DNA of 64,000 nucleotides from Paenibacillus_E qinlingensis (GCF_028746185.1 NZ_JAQIVH010000037.1:10514-74513); one strand, 5' to 3'; counted from the first letter of the stretch, positions 15,649-23,791 are shown. Numbers and translations: made by a program. Notes: a model not told the origin generated them from the letters alone.

Positions 15649-16389
15649 ATGACTTTACGGTACAAACGAGTTCTCATTAAGCTGAGCGGCGGTGCTGTAG
15701 CAGGAGAGAATTCCTTCGGATTTGACCCTACACAGCTGGATCATATCGCCAATGAAATTATGACCGTCGTGAATTTGGGTGTTGAAGTGTGTCTTGTGAT
15801 TGGTGGAGGCAATATTTTCCGCGGCAATATGGGTGAAAGTTGGGGTATCGAGAAAGCGGAGGCTGACAATATCGGCACACTCGCGACAGTCATCAACAGC
15901 TTGATGCTGCGCGGGGTATTGAAGGCGAAGACAAATGCCGAGGTGCGTGTGATGACAGCTATTCCGATCGCCTCTGTGGCGGAGCCCTTCATCCGTTTAC
16001 GAGCCATTCATCATTTGGAAAAAGGGTACATCGTCATTTTCGCCGGCGGAAATGGACAGCCTTTCGTTACGACGGATTATCCGTCTGTGCAGCGTGCGAT
16101 CGAAGTCAATTGCGATGCCATTCTCGTGGCCAAACAAGGCGTGGACGGTGTTTTCGACAAAGATCCGAAGCACCATCAGGAGGCACTCCAGTACAAATCC
16201 CTCCATTACAACGATGTGATTGGGCACAATTTGAAGGTGATGGATCAGTCGGCCTTTATTCTCGCTAGGGACTACCATGTACCGATTCATGTGTTCAATT
16301 TTGACAAACCTGGCTCGATGAAGGACATCTGTGCGGGGTTGAATACGGGGACGATTATTAGTGCGTCATCTGAACTTATTTACCACTAA
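15649..16389 (+). CDS. Solitary UMP kinase (PyrH) paralogue
   Basis: The 246-residue amino acid kinase-fold protein reads like UMP kinase throughout: YKRVLIKLSGGAVAGE at the N-terminus, CLVIGGGNIFRG, ADNIGTLATVINSLML, VIFAGGNGQPFVTTDYP and VDGVFDKDPK. UMP kinase phosphorylates UMP to UDP. It departs from the usual enzyme at conserved spots (LSGG for LSGE, ADNIG for ADYMG), and it is not in the usual tsf-pyrH-frr context, so it is probably a second, specialised copy; other small amino acid kinases are an alternative. ATG 15649 is chosen because GGGAGAGGGG lies 8 bp upstream; ATG 15643 is too close to that site, and a longer frame would start inside the preceding terminator. Confidence 0.8.
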   Translation: MTLRYKRVLIKLSGGAVAGENSFGFDPTQLDHIANEIMTVVNLGVEVCLVIGGGNIFRGNMGESWGIEKAEADNIGTLATVINSLMLRGVLKAKTNAEVRVMTAIPIASVAEPFIRLRAIHHLEKGYIVIFAGGNGQPFVTTDYPSVQRAIEVNCDAILVAKQGVDGVFDKDPKHHQEALQYKSLHYNDVIGHNLKVMDQSAFILARDYHVPIHVFNFDKPGSMKDICAGLNTGTIISASSELIYH

Positions 16390-16808
16390 AAGACTTGGTT
16401 TAATTGCAACGCTAGCTTCGCATCGCCGAACATTGCGACACCACTACGTTTACTGTATAAACTACAGCTATTTCTGCTACTTTTCTCACATTTGATAAAA
16501 CAACTGGATTTCCTCCAGTTAATTTGACCCGATTTCGCTGAACCGACAGATTTAGGGGAATTTAACTGTATATTTTCCAGCTAATTCTCCAAATTGACCT
16601 AAAGTGGTGAAAATAGATGGAGGTTTTCCAGTAAATCTCGGCAGGGCGGCGTGGTGGAAGAGCAAGCTAGTTGGTGACAGACAGTAATGTCAGGTGTTGA
16701 TGCATTTGGTGCTCAATGTTGGAGAGTTGATTCAGTTCGTAATCCGTAACGTTATCGAGACTGTTGGTGCTGGGCCACTTCCATACGAAGCATAATGATC
16801 CACATAGC
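16390..16808. other. Gene-free spacer with 187-bp element copy 2
   Basis: No gene is supported. It contains copy 2 of the four-palindrome element (16449-16635) and a G/T-rich stretch to about 16760, ending at the hairpin at 16809. Confidence 0.7.
16449..16635. repeat. 187-bp four-palindrome element, copy 2
   Basis: Units start at 16449, 16500, 16562 and 16613 (spacing 51/62/51). Unit 2 is a near-perfect palindrome around TTTCC. The element lies between the convergent UMP kinase and double-GNAT genes, 59 bp after the former's stop. Confidence 0.88.
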
Positions 16809-16849
16809 AAAAAGGATAGACAGCAAAATCCGCTGTCTATCCTTTTTTT
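16809..16849. terminator. Bidirectional terminator, 16-bp perfect stem
   Basis: The arm at 16809-16824 and its complement at 16832-16847 enclose a 7-nt loop. Ts follow on the plus strand, and As precede it (Ts on the minus strand). It serves the minus-strand double-GNAT gene, whose stop it touches. Confidence 0.85.
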
Positions 16850-17729
16850 AACCACGCAAGAGCACGTAATAGTCGTTCGCGTTTTTCGTTGCAAATCCAC
16901 AGGATTCATAGAGGCCGAGCGCTTTCTCGTTCTCTACCGACACTTCCAGCTTGATATGCTCCGCTTGATCTTGCTCTTTCAGCGCTGTAATCGTTTGACT
17001 CAAAATCTGACGACCATACCCCTTGCCCCTGATGCCAGGCAACACGCAAAAACCATAAATAAATCCACTAACGCCCGGCTCCACCATCGCACCCAGCTTT
17101 CCAATCGGCTCTTTGCTTGCACCTAACTCTGCAATCCACGTCCGTTCCTTATCACCTGTGATGGTTTGGCTCACATACTCACGTGTGTCCGCTTCCGTCA
17201 TGTCAAAGCCTGACATATTCAGCTTTACTAACAACTCCGTATCGGAACTGTCCGCTAAACGAATGCTCAGCTCTGTTTGCGTGGAGGCGGGTGGAATTAC
17301 CTGCTCTTTCAGCTCCATCACATACTCCGAAAAAGAGTACTCCGCGCCCAGCTTGGTCAGAAAAGCCTTCCCGCTTTCCGAGCCACGCTCATTGATGAAG
17401 ATAAGCTTAGGAACCTCTCTTTGGCTGCACACTTCCAACGCCCTTTGAACAAGTTGATGAAAAATACCCCGGCGCCGCGCCTCTGGATGCACCATGCCAC
17501 TGATTTCCACTTCGGTTGATAAGAAGCTGTAAATAGCTAAGAAACCGACAATCCGGTCATTTTCATAATATACAAAATCGTTCGTCACACCAGCAGGACG
17601 GCTGGATAAAGTGCTCCAGTTTAATTTGATGTCAATACCTTCATGCTTATTACATAGCTCCCATAGCGCTCGAACTTCCTCTAACTCTTCAGAAGATAAT
17701 CCCGCTCTTGCATATATGCCTTGTTTCAT
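16848..17729 (-). CDS. Double-domain GNAT acetyltransferase
   Basis: The 293-residue protein has two GNAT modules in tandem. The first contains ISGMVHPEARRRGIFHQLV near residues 78-96. The second contains YGFCVLPGIRGKGYGRQIL followed by VSVENEKALGLYESCGF near the C-terminus. Both have the acetyl-CoA binding loop, the second (RGKGYG) being the more canonical. Tandem GNATs such as mycothiol synthase-like proteins often keep only one active half. The start at 17729 is supported by TGGAGGA about 7 bp upstream; a frame reaching 17780 has none. The substrate is unknown. Confidence 0.85.
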   Translation of the reverse strand: MKQGIYARAGLSSEELEEVRALWELCNKHEGIDIKLNWSTLSSRPAGVTNDFVYYENDRIVGFLAIYSFLSTEVEISGMVHPEARRRGIFHQLVQRALEVCSQREVPKLIFINERGSESGKAFLTKLGAEYSFSEYVMELKEQVIPPASTQTELSIRLADSSDTELLVKLNMSGFDMTEADTREYVSQTITGDKERTWIAELGASKEPIGKLGAMVEPGVSGFIYGFCVLPGIRGKGYGRQILSQTITALKEQDQAEHIKLEVSVENEKALGLYESCGFATKNANDYYVLLRG

Positions 17730-17845
17730 ATGTTGTCCTCCATTAATCATCTCATTCATGATGGTCTTACATGCTGTCATTATACATGTCTGAGCACTGC
17801 GGTGGTAAGCTAATAAATCATTCTACATATTTTTTCGTGTGGCAG

Positions 17846-17871
17846 TGAACGGTTTACTGTAGCTGTTCGTA
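17846..17871 (+). promoter_or_regulatory. Candidate ECF-type autoregulatory promoter of the sigma gene
   Basis: TGAAC at 17846-17850 and CGTA at 17868-17871 are separated by 17 bp. This matches the general ECF promoter form (TGAAC, 16-17 bp, CGTC/CGTA) and lies 26 bp before the sigma gene start, as expected for a self-activated ECF operon. Confidence 0.5.
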
Positions 17872-17896
17872 CTATCTATGAAACCAGACAGAGAGG

Positions 17897-18433
17897 ATGT
17901 TCAATCACTTGGAAGAGAATGAATTCATTCGTCGTGCCATGCTAGGCGACACCGCCGCTCTGTCTCAGCTTCTGCAGCAGCATTATGCATTTGTATATAA
18001 ATATTTGGTCAAAATCACGCTGAATCCCTCCCAAGCTGAGGATCTTACGCAAGAAACGATGGCTCGATGTATTGAAAAAATAAAGCTCTACAACGGAACT
18101 TCGAAGTTCTCGTCCTGGTTAATCACCATCGCCACTAGGTTGATGATCGATCAAGGGAGACGCCGCCTTTGGGAACGCAAGTGGCAGGAGAAAGAGCAGC
18201 TTCAATCCTTACGCCAATTGCAATGGCAGACAGCACATCACACCGATGATGCTTGGCCGGAGGTGTTAAATGCCTTGGCTGACATGCCGCGGGATAGTCG
18301 TATTCCACTCATTCTCAAGCATTACTACGGATATACCTATGAAGAAATTGGCGGCATGCTCGCAATCGCGGAGGGCACCGTGAAATCTCTGGTGCACAAC
18401 GCACTAAAACAGCTACGGAAGGAGCTGAAGTAG
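17897..18433 (+). CDS. ECF RNA polymerase sigma factor (SigY-like)
   Basis: The 178-residue protein has region 2 (residues about 13-80: QHYAFVYKYLVKITLNPSQAEDLTQETMARCIEKI...SWLITIATRLMIDQ) and region 4 (about 115-175: DSRIPLILKHYYGYTYEEI and a helix-turn-helix EGTVKSLVHNALKQLRKEL). It directs core polymerase to a specific stress regulon. The two downstream small membrane proteins and their order match the Bacillus SigY-YxlC-YxlD arrangement, so SigY-like is the best label. The ATG 17897 has AGAGAGG almost touching it; a TTG at 17909 in frame would have better spacing. Confidence 0.88.
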   Translation: MFNHLEENEFIRRAMLGDTAALSQLLQQHYAFVYKYLVKITLNPSQAEDLTQETMARCIEKIKLYNGTSKFSSWLITIATRLMIDQGRRRLWERKWQEKEQLQSLRQLQWQTAHHTDDAWPEVLNALADMPRDSRIPLILKHYYGYTYEEIGGMLAIAEGTVKSLVHNALKQLRKELK

Positions 18434-18817
18434 ATGGATGATGAGTTGCACAAGCGGCGGGAGAGAGAGCTGCTTGAAGGGAAAGCGGTAGAGCAAACTA
18501 GCGACGAGCTAGCCGATGAAATGACCTCACGCCAGCTACGCGAGGGGCTGGATCTGCTCGAAGCTACAATCCACGTGCCAACGCCGAGCGCCGCTTGGTT
18601 CGATCAGCAAATCGCCGCGACGCAAAGTAAGCGGAAATCCAGATTGGTGCGCGATCTAGTGATTCTATGGATCAGCGCGATGCTATTGTTTTATGTATTC
18701 TATCTCACTGTAACGTCTAAGCCGGTTGCCTTCCTCTCCATCCAAGCCGCGGCCATATTGGTTCCGTTAGCTTGGCTAATCCTAAGAAAGCAGGTGGATG
18801 CTCATGACACCAACTGA
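18434..18817 (+). CDS. Putative anti-sigma factor, YxlC-like
   Basis: The 127-residue protein has a charged N-terminal half (about 1-70, EATIHVPTPSAAWFDQQIA), then two hydrophobic segments at about 75-95 and 100-118. It starts immediately after the sigma gene stop (TAGATG), with GGAAGGAG upstream, indicating tight co-translation. The cytoplasmic N-terminus plus membrane anchor is the layout expected of an anti-sigma that holds the sigma factor at the membrane. The assignment to YxlC rests mainly on context. Confidence 0.65.
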   Translation: MDDELHKRRERELLEGKAVEQTSDELADEMTSRQLREGLDLLEATIHVPTPSAAWFDQQIAATQSKRKSRLVRDLVILWISAMLLFYVFYLTVTSKPVAFLSIQAAAILVPLAWLILRKQVDAHDTN

Positions 18818-19016
18818 ATCCAAATTCGATCAACTACCCCTTTGGGCATGGATCGGTATCGCATTGATTTTACTCGTACAAAGCACATGGCTGTACGTTG
18901 ATTCACGCAGGCGTGGCGCTCGCCACCCTTGGTTTTGGGGCATTTGGGGCATCGTGCAGGCCCCGGTTCCCACTATAGTTTATCTGTTCGCGGTGCGTAA
19001 GATTCACCGAAAATAA
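18804..19016 (+). CDS. Small two-segment membrane protein, YxlD-like
   Basis: The 70-residue protein has two hydrophobic segments (WAWIGIALILLVQSTWLYV and FWGIWGIVQAPVPTIVYLFAV) joined by DSRRRGARHPW, and a basic C-terminus. It overlaps the preceding gene by 14 bp; AGGTGG lies 6 bp before ATG 18804 (ATG 18798 is an alternative). By position it is the third gene of the sigma operon and probably helps the membrane anti-sigma complex, as YxlD does in B. subtilis. Confidence 0.65.
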   Translation: MTPTESKFDQLPLWAWIGIALILLVQSTWLYVDSRRRGARHPWFWGIWGIVQAPVPTIVYLFAVRKIHRK

Positions 19017-19033
19017 ATGATGTACTCCCATTA

Positions 19034-19061
19034 CGGTTGCCCACAAGGGCAGCCGTTTTTT
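19034..19061 (+). terminator. Intrinsic terminator of the sigma operon
   Basis: CGGTTGCCC and GGGCAGCCG pair with one mismatch around ACAA and are followed by TTTTTTATT, 18 bp after the last gene of the operon. Confidence 0.85.
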
Positions 19062-19083
19062 ATTCCCAATTTAAAAATCCATA

Positions 19084-19156
19084 TTGACTTCCTTCGGTCG
19101 AGTGAGCTATGATTTGGTTGTTATTTTACTAACTTAGTAAATTAGTAATTTAGTAA
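19084..19156 (+). promoter_or_regulatory. Promoter and 8-bp-phased operator of the MFS exporter
   Basis: TTGACT (19084-19089), an 18-bp spacer and TATGAT (19108-19113) form a strong sigma-A promoter. Immediately downstream are TTACTAA (19126) and then TTAGTAA at 19134, 19142 and 19150, all on an exact 8-bp period; the first is inverted and makes a dyad with the second. This is a probable repressor operator, but no regulator gene lies next to it. Confidence 0.7.
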
Positions 19157-19182
19157 ATAATCCATCGAAAGGAATGAGACCT

Positions 19183-20388
19183 TTGTTAACCAATCGTTAT
19201 GTTCGTACCATTATCCTGTCCCGTGTGCTCTTGCAACTCGGTATTTGGATCCGTAATTTCGCTATCCTCCTCTATATCTCGGACATTACCTTTAATAATC
19301 CGCAGTATGTATCCTTGATTTCCGTTGTAGAGACAGCGCCAATTTTCATCTTCGCCTTCATTGGCGGTACATTCGCGGATCGTTGGCGTCCGAAGCTGAC
19401 CATGGTTTGGTGTGATTTTATATCCGCCATTACCGTATTCATCGTGCTGCTTGCTGTACTCTCTGGTTCTTGGTACGCCTTGCTAATGGGGACGTTTATT
19501 TCCGCGAGTTTATCGCAGTTTTCTCAACCGTCTGCCATGAAGCTCTACAAAAAGAATGTACCTGCGGATGCACTCCAAGGTGTCATGGCAATGTCTCAAT
19601 CGCTTGTAGCTATTTTCATGGTCTTGGGACCTGCCATCGGTACATTCATTTATCTGAAATATGGCATTGAGGCTTCGTTAGTCCTCACGGGTGTGATGTT
19701 CTTGGGATCATCCCTGGTGCTCACTTCCCTCCCGAAAGATGACAGAGAAGAAGTCTCCGCGGGGAGAGGCAAATTCTTGAAGGAGCTTACGTCAGGCCTG
19801 CGATATGTGCAATCCAATCGTGCGCTTCGAACATTAAGCCTCACTTTCGGTGTCACTGGATTAGCCGCGGGTCTAGTCCAACCACTAGCTTTATTCATTG
19901 CTATCGAGAAATTAGGACTAAGCAAGCAGTCCCTCCAATGGTTCATGATGGCCAATGGGGCCGCTATGCTTATCGGCGGGATCGTCATTATGGGGATTGC
20001 GAAGAAGGTTAAACCGCAGTTTTTGCTCGCCACTGGTTTACTCGTCAGTGCCCTCTGCACAATTGGCGTTGGAGCTTCTACTCTGGTATCCGTGACGCTA
20101 TTCTTACAGATCGTAAGTGGGCTGTTCTATCCATGTATCCATGTCGGGATTCAAACCCTGATTATGCGGAACACTGACGGGCCGTTCATGGGCCGCGTTG
20201 GCGGAGCGATTACGCCTATTTTTATGGGGATGATGCTAATAGGCATGGCTTTATCCGGTTATTTGAAGGATTCGACATCGTTGTTATCGGTGTATGTTAT
20301 GAGTGGATTTTTACTGCTTGTAGGAGTCGTGTTGCTAGGCCCGCTTCTTCGAAAAAACCAACAAAGCGCAAAGCAGCAGGCAATGTAG
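19183..20388 (+). CDS. MFS efflux transporter, DHA3-like
   Basis: The 401-residue protein has about 12 hydrophobic segments. FIGGTFADRWRPKLTMVWCDF is the loop 2-3 motif typical of DHA3 (macrolide-efflux MefA/enterobactin-exporter-like) carriers, and FSQPSAMKLYKKNVP follows segment 4, also typical of that group. It probably exports a drug or metabolite by proton antiport. GAAAGGA lies directly in front of ATG 19174 but 8 bp in front of the in-frame TTG 19183, which is therefore preferred. Upstream is the phased TTAGTAA operator, so expression is probably repressed until induced. Confidence 0.85.
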   Translation: MLTNRYVRTIILSRVLLQLGIWIRNFAILLYISDITFNNPQYVSLISVVETAPIFIFAFIGGTFADRWRPKLTMVWCDFISAITVFIVLLAVLSGSWYALLMGTFISASLSQFSQPSAMKLYKKNVPADALQGVMAMSQSLVAIFMVLGPAIGTFIYLKYGIEASLVLTGVMFLGSSLVLTSLPKDDREEVSAGRGKFLKELTSGLRYVQSNRALRTLSLTFGVTGLAAGLVQPLALFIAIEKLGLSKQSLQWFMMANGAAMLIGGIVIMGIAKKVKPQFLLATGLLVSALCTIGVGASTLVSVTLFLQIVSGLFYPCIHVGIQTLIMRNTDGPFMGRVGGAITPIFMGMMLIGMALSGYLKDSTSLLSVYVMSGFLLLVGVVLLGPLLRKNQQSAKQQAM

Positions 20389-20569
20389 GAAGTAGTGGCA
20401 GGATCCGTTTCGCAAGGTGTGACTGCATGGGGGAGCTCGGAGTGGCTGGATAGTTAGTTGGTAATCGGGCGAGTAAGTAATTGTCTTAGGTAGAGTAGCC
20501 TTGGTGGTGTATTGCATGGGTTGCTGTTTCCTTCCACAACCGCATAAATCTGCTCAGGCTCAGTAGCAA

Positions 20570-20756
20570 TTAGATGGATTTTCTCCAGCTAAATCCCTCG
20601 AAAAGAGCTCATATCTTGAAATAACTGGATTTCCTCCCGCTAATTCGCCCTGTTTAGAGACGTCAGGCGGAAAAGCGGCAAAATAGATGGAGGTTTTCCA
20701 GCTAATCACTGATTTCAGTGAAGTACTTGGAAAATAACTGGAGGTTTTCCAGTTAT
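20570..20756. repeat. 187-bp four-palindrome element, copy 3
   Basis: Units start at 20570, 20621, 20683 and 20734 (51/62/51). Units 3 and 4 share the loop GGTTT. It lies between the convergent MFS exporter and AraC genes. Confidence 0.9.
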
Positions 20757-20791
20757 CTTTTTCCGCAGAGCTGAGGAGTGCCAGGGGGTTG

Positions 20792-20830
20792 CTCAGAGGC
20801 ATAGGTACCGCGTGACCGAATGCCTCTGAG
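20792..20830. repeat. 11-bp perfect inverted repeat
   Basis: CTCAGAGGCAT at 20792-20802 pairs with ATGCCTCTGAG at 20820-20830 across a 17-bp loop. There is no T-run on either side. It may be an mRNA 3' end structure of the convergent AraC gene. Confidence 0.5.
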
Positions 20831-20961
20831 TATGTTAAGCACCCAATAATCCAGTGGAATTAGTGTGCCAAGTATCCAAGCTGGCGGCAGAATGGCATAG
20901 TGACAGAGTGTCAGCGAAAGCCAGCGTTGGCCCACTCCTTGCACGCCCCTCTTGCTTCCCT

Positions 20962-21819
20962 TCACTTTGCCCGTTTCATCAACACATACTCTTCTGGCGT
21001 CTGTCCCAGAATCGACTTGAAATCCTTAATAAAATGGGACTGATCATGATAGCCGAGATCCATTGAAAGCTTAGCCCAGTTATGCGTGTCGTTACCATCG
21101 GTGGTTTCGGCTGCATTTTGGATGCGGGCGATCTTGATAACCCACTTCGGGCTGACACCGACATACTGGTCGAAGAGGCGCTGCAGCGTGCGGATGTTCA
21201 TCTGAAAATATTCGCATATCGCATCCACCTTGGTAATGTCGGGTTGCCCGTACACATGATCCACGATCTGATTAACCAGCGTGACTTGCTCATCCTGTGC
21301 AGGAAGCTTGGAACGAATCATGCTTTCCACCAGACTAATGTTCCGCCCATCGTCACTATGGCCAAACACCTGAGCTTCCAAAGAACGAGGTTCAGTGTCA
21401 AAAACATCTCTAATACTCAACGGATTGTCTAACATACTAGATACGTTTTCTTGGACAAAAGGGTAGAAACCACCCGGCTTAAATTTCACGCCGAACACAC
21501 TCCCCTGACCTTCCAAGTGATGTCCGTATTTCTCTTTGCCAGGTCCGAAAATGGCCGTGCGGTCTGGCTCCACAACGAGATTCACGCAAGGATTGGGGAT
21601 AACATGCTGCGTATAAGGGTCTTTTCCGATTAAGTCCCATCTGACAACCCAGTAATGCCGAACGAAAAAGGCTATATCCTCGGCCGGCGCGTACCGGCAT
21701 AGCTGAAATTTGTGACCACCTTGCTGAAAATTGATGATACCTAGGCTAGGTAACGGGGAGCTTGAAGTTGGAGTCGCTTTCGTCCCTAGACTCGTACTCG
21801 GTTTCGGATTCGTAGACAT
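20962..21819 (-). CDS. AraC-family regulator with DUF6597-type N-terminus
   Basis: The 285-residue protein has an N-terminal sensing region with FVRHYWVVRWDL...HVIPNPCVNLVVE, typical of AraC proteins carrying the DUF6597 domain, and a C-terminal AraC double helix-turn-helix (about 185-280: FQMNIRTLQRLFDQYVGVSP ... DLGYHDQSHFIKDFKSILGQ). The second HTH is followed by TPEEY as in the family. ATG 21819 has AAGGAGTG about 7 bp upstream; an upstream frame to 21888 lacks a site. It is divergent from the SRPBCC gene 93 bp away, which it may control. Confidence 0.88.
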   Translation of the reverse strand: MSTNPKPSTSLGTKATPTSSSPLPSLGIINFQQGGHKFQLCRYAPAEDIAFFVRHYWVVRWDLIGKDPYTQHVIPNPCVNLVVEPDRTAIFGPGKEKYGHHLEGQGSVFGVKFKPGGFYPFVQENVSSMLDNPLSIRDVFDTEPRSLEAQVFGHSDDGRNISLVESMIRSKLPAQDEQVTLVNQIVDHVYGQPDITKVDAICEYFQMNIRTLQRLFDQYVGVSPKWVIKIARIQNAAETTDGNDTHNWAKLSMDLGYHDQSHFIKDFKSILGQTPEEYVLMKRAK

Positions 21820-21912
21820 ATCGAACACTCCTTGTCGCGTTTTTACAATACATGGGAACAACAGTTGCCGTATGATAGGTAGGATCACAGAAGCGAAGGA
21901 GTGCGAGCGGTT

Positions 21913-22362
21913 ATGGAGCTAAAGTATGAATTTTATATTGGTGCAAGTACGAAGCAAGTTTGGGATATTCTTATCACACCAGAGGGTACTCGACAAATTT
22001 TATTTGGCAGCGTGCTGCATTCAACCTTTGAAATTGGCTCGGACTATTCCTATATTGGCCCTGGTCAAGATGGCGATGAAACGGTGCATGTGTATGGCAA
22101 AATATTGGCTTATGAGCCTGAGAAATTACTCAGCTGCACCGAGCATGCAGGTCCTTCCTATCGGGAGAACCATGCAGAGTTTGAATCACGCATGACAATT
22201 ACCCTAGAAACGGTTGGAAGCTGTACGAAATTGACCCTTGTGAACGATCAATGGACACCAGACCACCCAAGCTTTGAGTCAACTAAGGCCAGCTGGTGGA
22301 TGATTCTCAGCAACATCAAGACCCTAGCCGAGACAGGTAAAACACTGGATTTCGGTTGGTAG
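21913..22362 (+). CDS. SRPBCC/AHSA1-type START-like domain protein
   Basis: The 149-residue protein has the AHSA1 pattern: an N-terminal ELKYEFYIGASTKQVWDILITPEGT, where the strand-helix precedes a hydrophobic pocket, then VHVYGKILAYEPEKLLSCT, MTITLETVGSCTKLTLVNDQW, and a C-terminal helix GWWMILSNIKTLAETG (here SWWMILSNIKTLAETG). Such proteins bind small hydrophobic ligands; the ligand is unknown. AAGGAG lies upstream of ATG 21913; GTG 21901 overlaps that site and is less likely. It is divergent from an AraC regulator, a common pairing. Confidence 0.85.
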   Translation: MELKYEFYIGASTKQVWDILITPEGTRQILFGSVLHSTFEIGSDYSYIGPGQDGDETVHVYGKILAYEPEKLLSCTEHAGPSYRENHAEFESRMTITLETVGSCTKLTLVNDQWTPDHPSFESTKASWWMILSNIKTLAETGKTLDFGW

Positions 22363-22385
22363 ACATTTAACCTAGAAAGAAATAC

Positions 22386-22409
22386 AGGAGTCCATTTGGA
22401 CTCCTTTTT
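22386..22409 (+). terminator. Intrinsic terminator of the SRPBCC gene
   Basis: AGGAGTCC, a 4-nt loop ATTT and GGACTCCT form a perfect 8-bp stem followed by a T-run, 24 bp after the stop. Confidence 0.85.
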
Positions 22410-22425
22410 GCCTAGCTCACACCAC

Positions 22426-23097
22426 TTACAATGGCAACAGCGCCAGCTTCTCTTTCCCTTCTAAACCATCAACCATCGCTTCCCACGCATGTGGCTTATT
22501 CGCAAGTACTGCATAATACTGACGTAAGAATTTCGCCACCAACGCTGCACTGATCTCCGCTTGATCTTCATCTGTTGGCAGAAAACAAAGATCCAGTTCC
22601 TCCACAGCTTCCCCATTGTTCTCCCAGGATGGGTGCACGTAAGGAAAATCAATCCGCTTGTAACCAAGATGCGACAGCACCTCACGCCTGACGTAAGGGT
22701 CCATCGGCTTCACGCCCCCAAAAGCATGTCCCTCGATCCGATACGGATCGTAAATCTCAGCGAACATCCCGAGCATTGGCTTACCTGATTCTGCCGCAAG
22801 TCGCTCAAGATCCTGCCAGCGTTTTCTCGCTAGAAACCGACCGATCCCAAGCCCAGCTCCACCAATAATGGTGAAATCCGTCATCGCCACTTGCCAATCC
22901 TCATAATAGCGGTACTCCGTCGTACCGACCACTTTACCTTCATGCACGGCAACAAAAACACGAATGCCCGGGTCTTCTAACGGCTCTTTCCATAAGGGGA
23001 AATCCAGTACTTCCTCCGGCGGAAATACCTCTTTCATCAAATCGTGCATCGATCGAAACAACGAATCCTCAATACTCGTTATACGTATGAATTCCAT
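22426..23097 (-). CDS. GNAT-like acetyltransferase
   Basis: The 223-residue protein has a GNAT N-terminal half: IEDSLFRSMHDLMKEVFPPEE, RVFVAVHEGKVVGTTEYRYY and a CoA-loop-like GGAGLGIGRFLARK near residue 80. The C-terminal half is longer than usual (MFAEIYDPYRIEGHAFGGV...) and ends in a helical region. The CoA loop departs from the R/Q-x-x-G-x-G form, so the substrate and even acetyl-CoA use are uncertain. It lies 15 bp after the next acetyltransferase gene on the same strand and is the last gene of a probable four-gene unit with the nitrilase and reductase. Confidence 0.7.
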   Translation of the reverse strand: MEFIRITSIEDSLFRSMHDLMKEVFPPEEVLDFPLWKEPLEDPGIRVFVAVHEGKVVGTTEYRYYEDWQVAMTDFTIIGGAGLGIGRFLARKRWQDLERLAAESGKPMLGMFAEIYDPYRIEGHAFGGVKPMDPYVRREVLSHLGYKRIDFPYVHPSWENNGEAVEELDLCFLPTDEDQAEISAALVAKFLRQYYAVLANKPHAWEAMVDGLEGKEKLALLPL

Positions 23098-23112
23098 AAG
23101 GTCAACTCACTC

Positions 23113-23787
23113 CTATTTGTAATATGTAAAAGGATTCCGCCACTCCATCAACAGCGCATGATTCAGCGATTCCTCATCCTCCAAGTACTCCGCAACCACG
23201 CTTACCGGCGTTCGGCCGCATCTTAGCAAAAAAGTAATTACCGGGTCCTTCATCCTCCCAGCCATTACGGCCTCCACATAGCTATCAGCACTCATCGCTG
23301 CAGCTACCTTATGGTAGCCTGGCATCCGCCCGCCTCCAAGCAACCTTGCCAACCCTAACTGAACGACGACTTCATACATGGACTGCATAAGCCACTTGCC
23401 TAACCCAAGCTTACGATACGCTGGCATGATGCAGACATCCACAATGTAGAGTGTGTCCCCAGCCGAATGATGCGTGCGGATAAACCCACTATCCGTTACC
23501 GTTGACCAGCTGTGATCAGAGCTAGCCGCCATAACCTCACTGTCCACACGGAGTCCCGTGATCGAGCCTACAACCTGACCCGCCACTTCCACACACAGCG
23601 CCCCCTCGGGAAACCGAGTCACATGCTCCGTCAGTTGCTCCCTCGTCCACCAGAGTTCAGATGGAAAAGGGGGTGGAAAACTCGCCTGCTGAACAGCAAT
23701 CAACCCATCGAAATCGGCCACGCCATAAGTACGGATAATCGCCTCAACGGGAGTATCGCCATCAAATACATAGAGATGTTTTCTCAT
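23113..23787 (-). CDS. GNAT acetyltransferase resembling the N-terminal half of YhcX-type GNAT-nitrilase fusions
   Basis: The 224-residue protein includes FDGLIAVQQASFPPPFPSELWW, TREQLTEHVTRFPEGALCVE, YIVDVCIMPAYRKLGLGKWL (CoA motif) and LLGGGRMPGYHKVAAAMSAD, then YVEAVMAGRMKDPVITFLL. This succession matches the acetyltransferase half of two-domain YhcX-like proteins, in which a GNAT domain is fused to a nitrilase domain. Here the nitrilase is a separate gene immediately upstream, its stop 4 bp from this start, so the pair is translationally coupled and in the opposite order. The start at ATG 23787 is chosen from alignment to the domain; no strong ribosome binding site is visible. Confidence 0.85.
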   Translation of the reverse strand: MRKHLYVFDGDTPVEAIIRTYGVADFDGLIAVQQASFPPPFPSELWWTREQLTEHVTRFPEGALCVEVAGQVVGSITGLRVDSEVMAASSDHSWSTVTDSGFIRTHHSAGDTLYIVDVCIMPAYRKLGLGKWLMQSMYEVVVQLGLARLLGGGRMPGYHKVAAAMSADSYVEAVMAGRMKDPVITFLLRCGRTPVSVVAEYLEDEESLNHALLMEWRNPFTYYK

Positions 23788-23791
23788 GGCA

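Larger units (their letters stand above)
20389..20961. other. Gene-free spacer with G-rich tract and 187-bp element copy 3
   Basis: No gene is supported. It holds a G/T-rich low-complexity stretch (about 20395-20530), copy 3 of the four-palindrome element (20570-20756) and an 11-bp inverted repeat at 20792-20830. Confidence 0.7.

Noticed and set aside
17851..17860. TTTACTGTA resembling a half-site of the 187-bp element
   Set aside because: It is a single arm with no partner at 14 bp and no further units at 51 or 62 bp; it overlaps the ECF promoter spacer.
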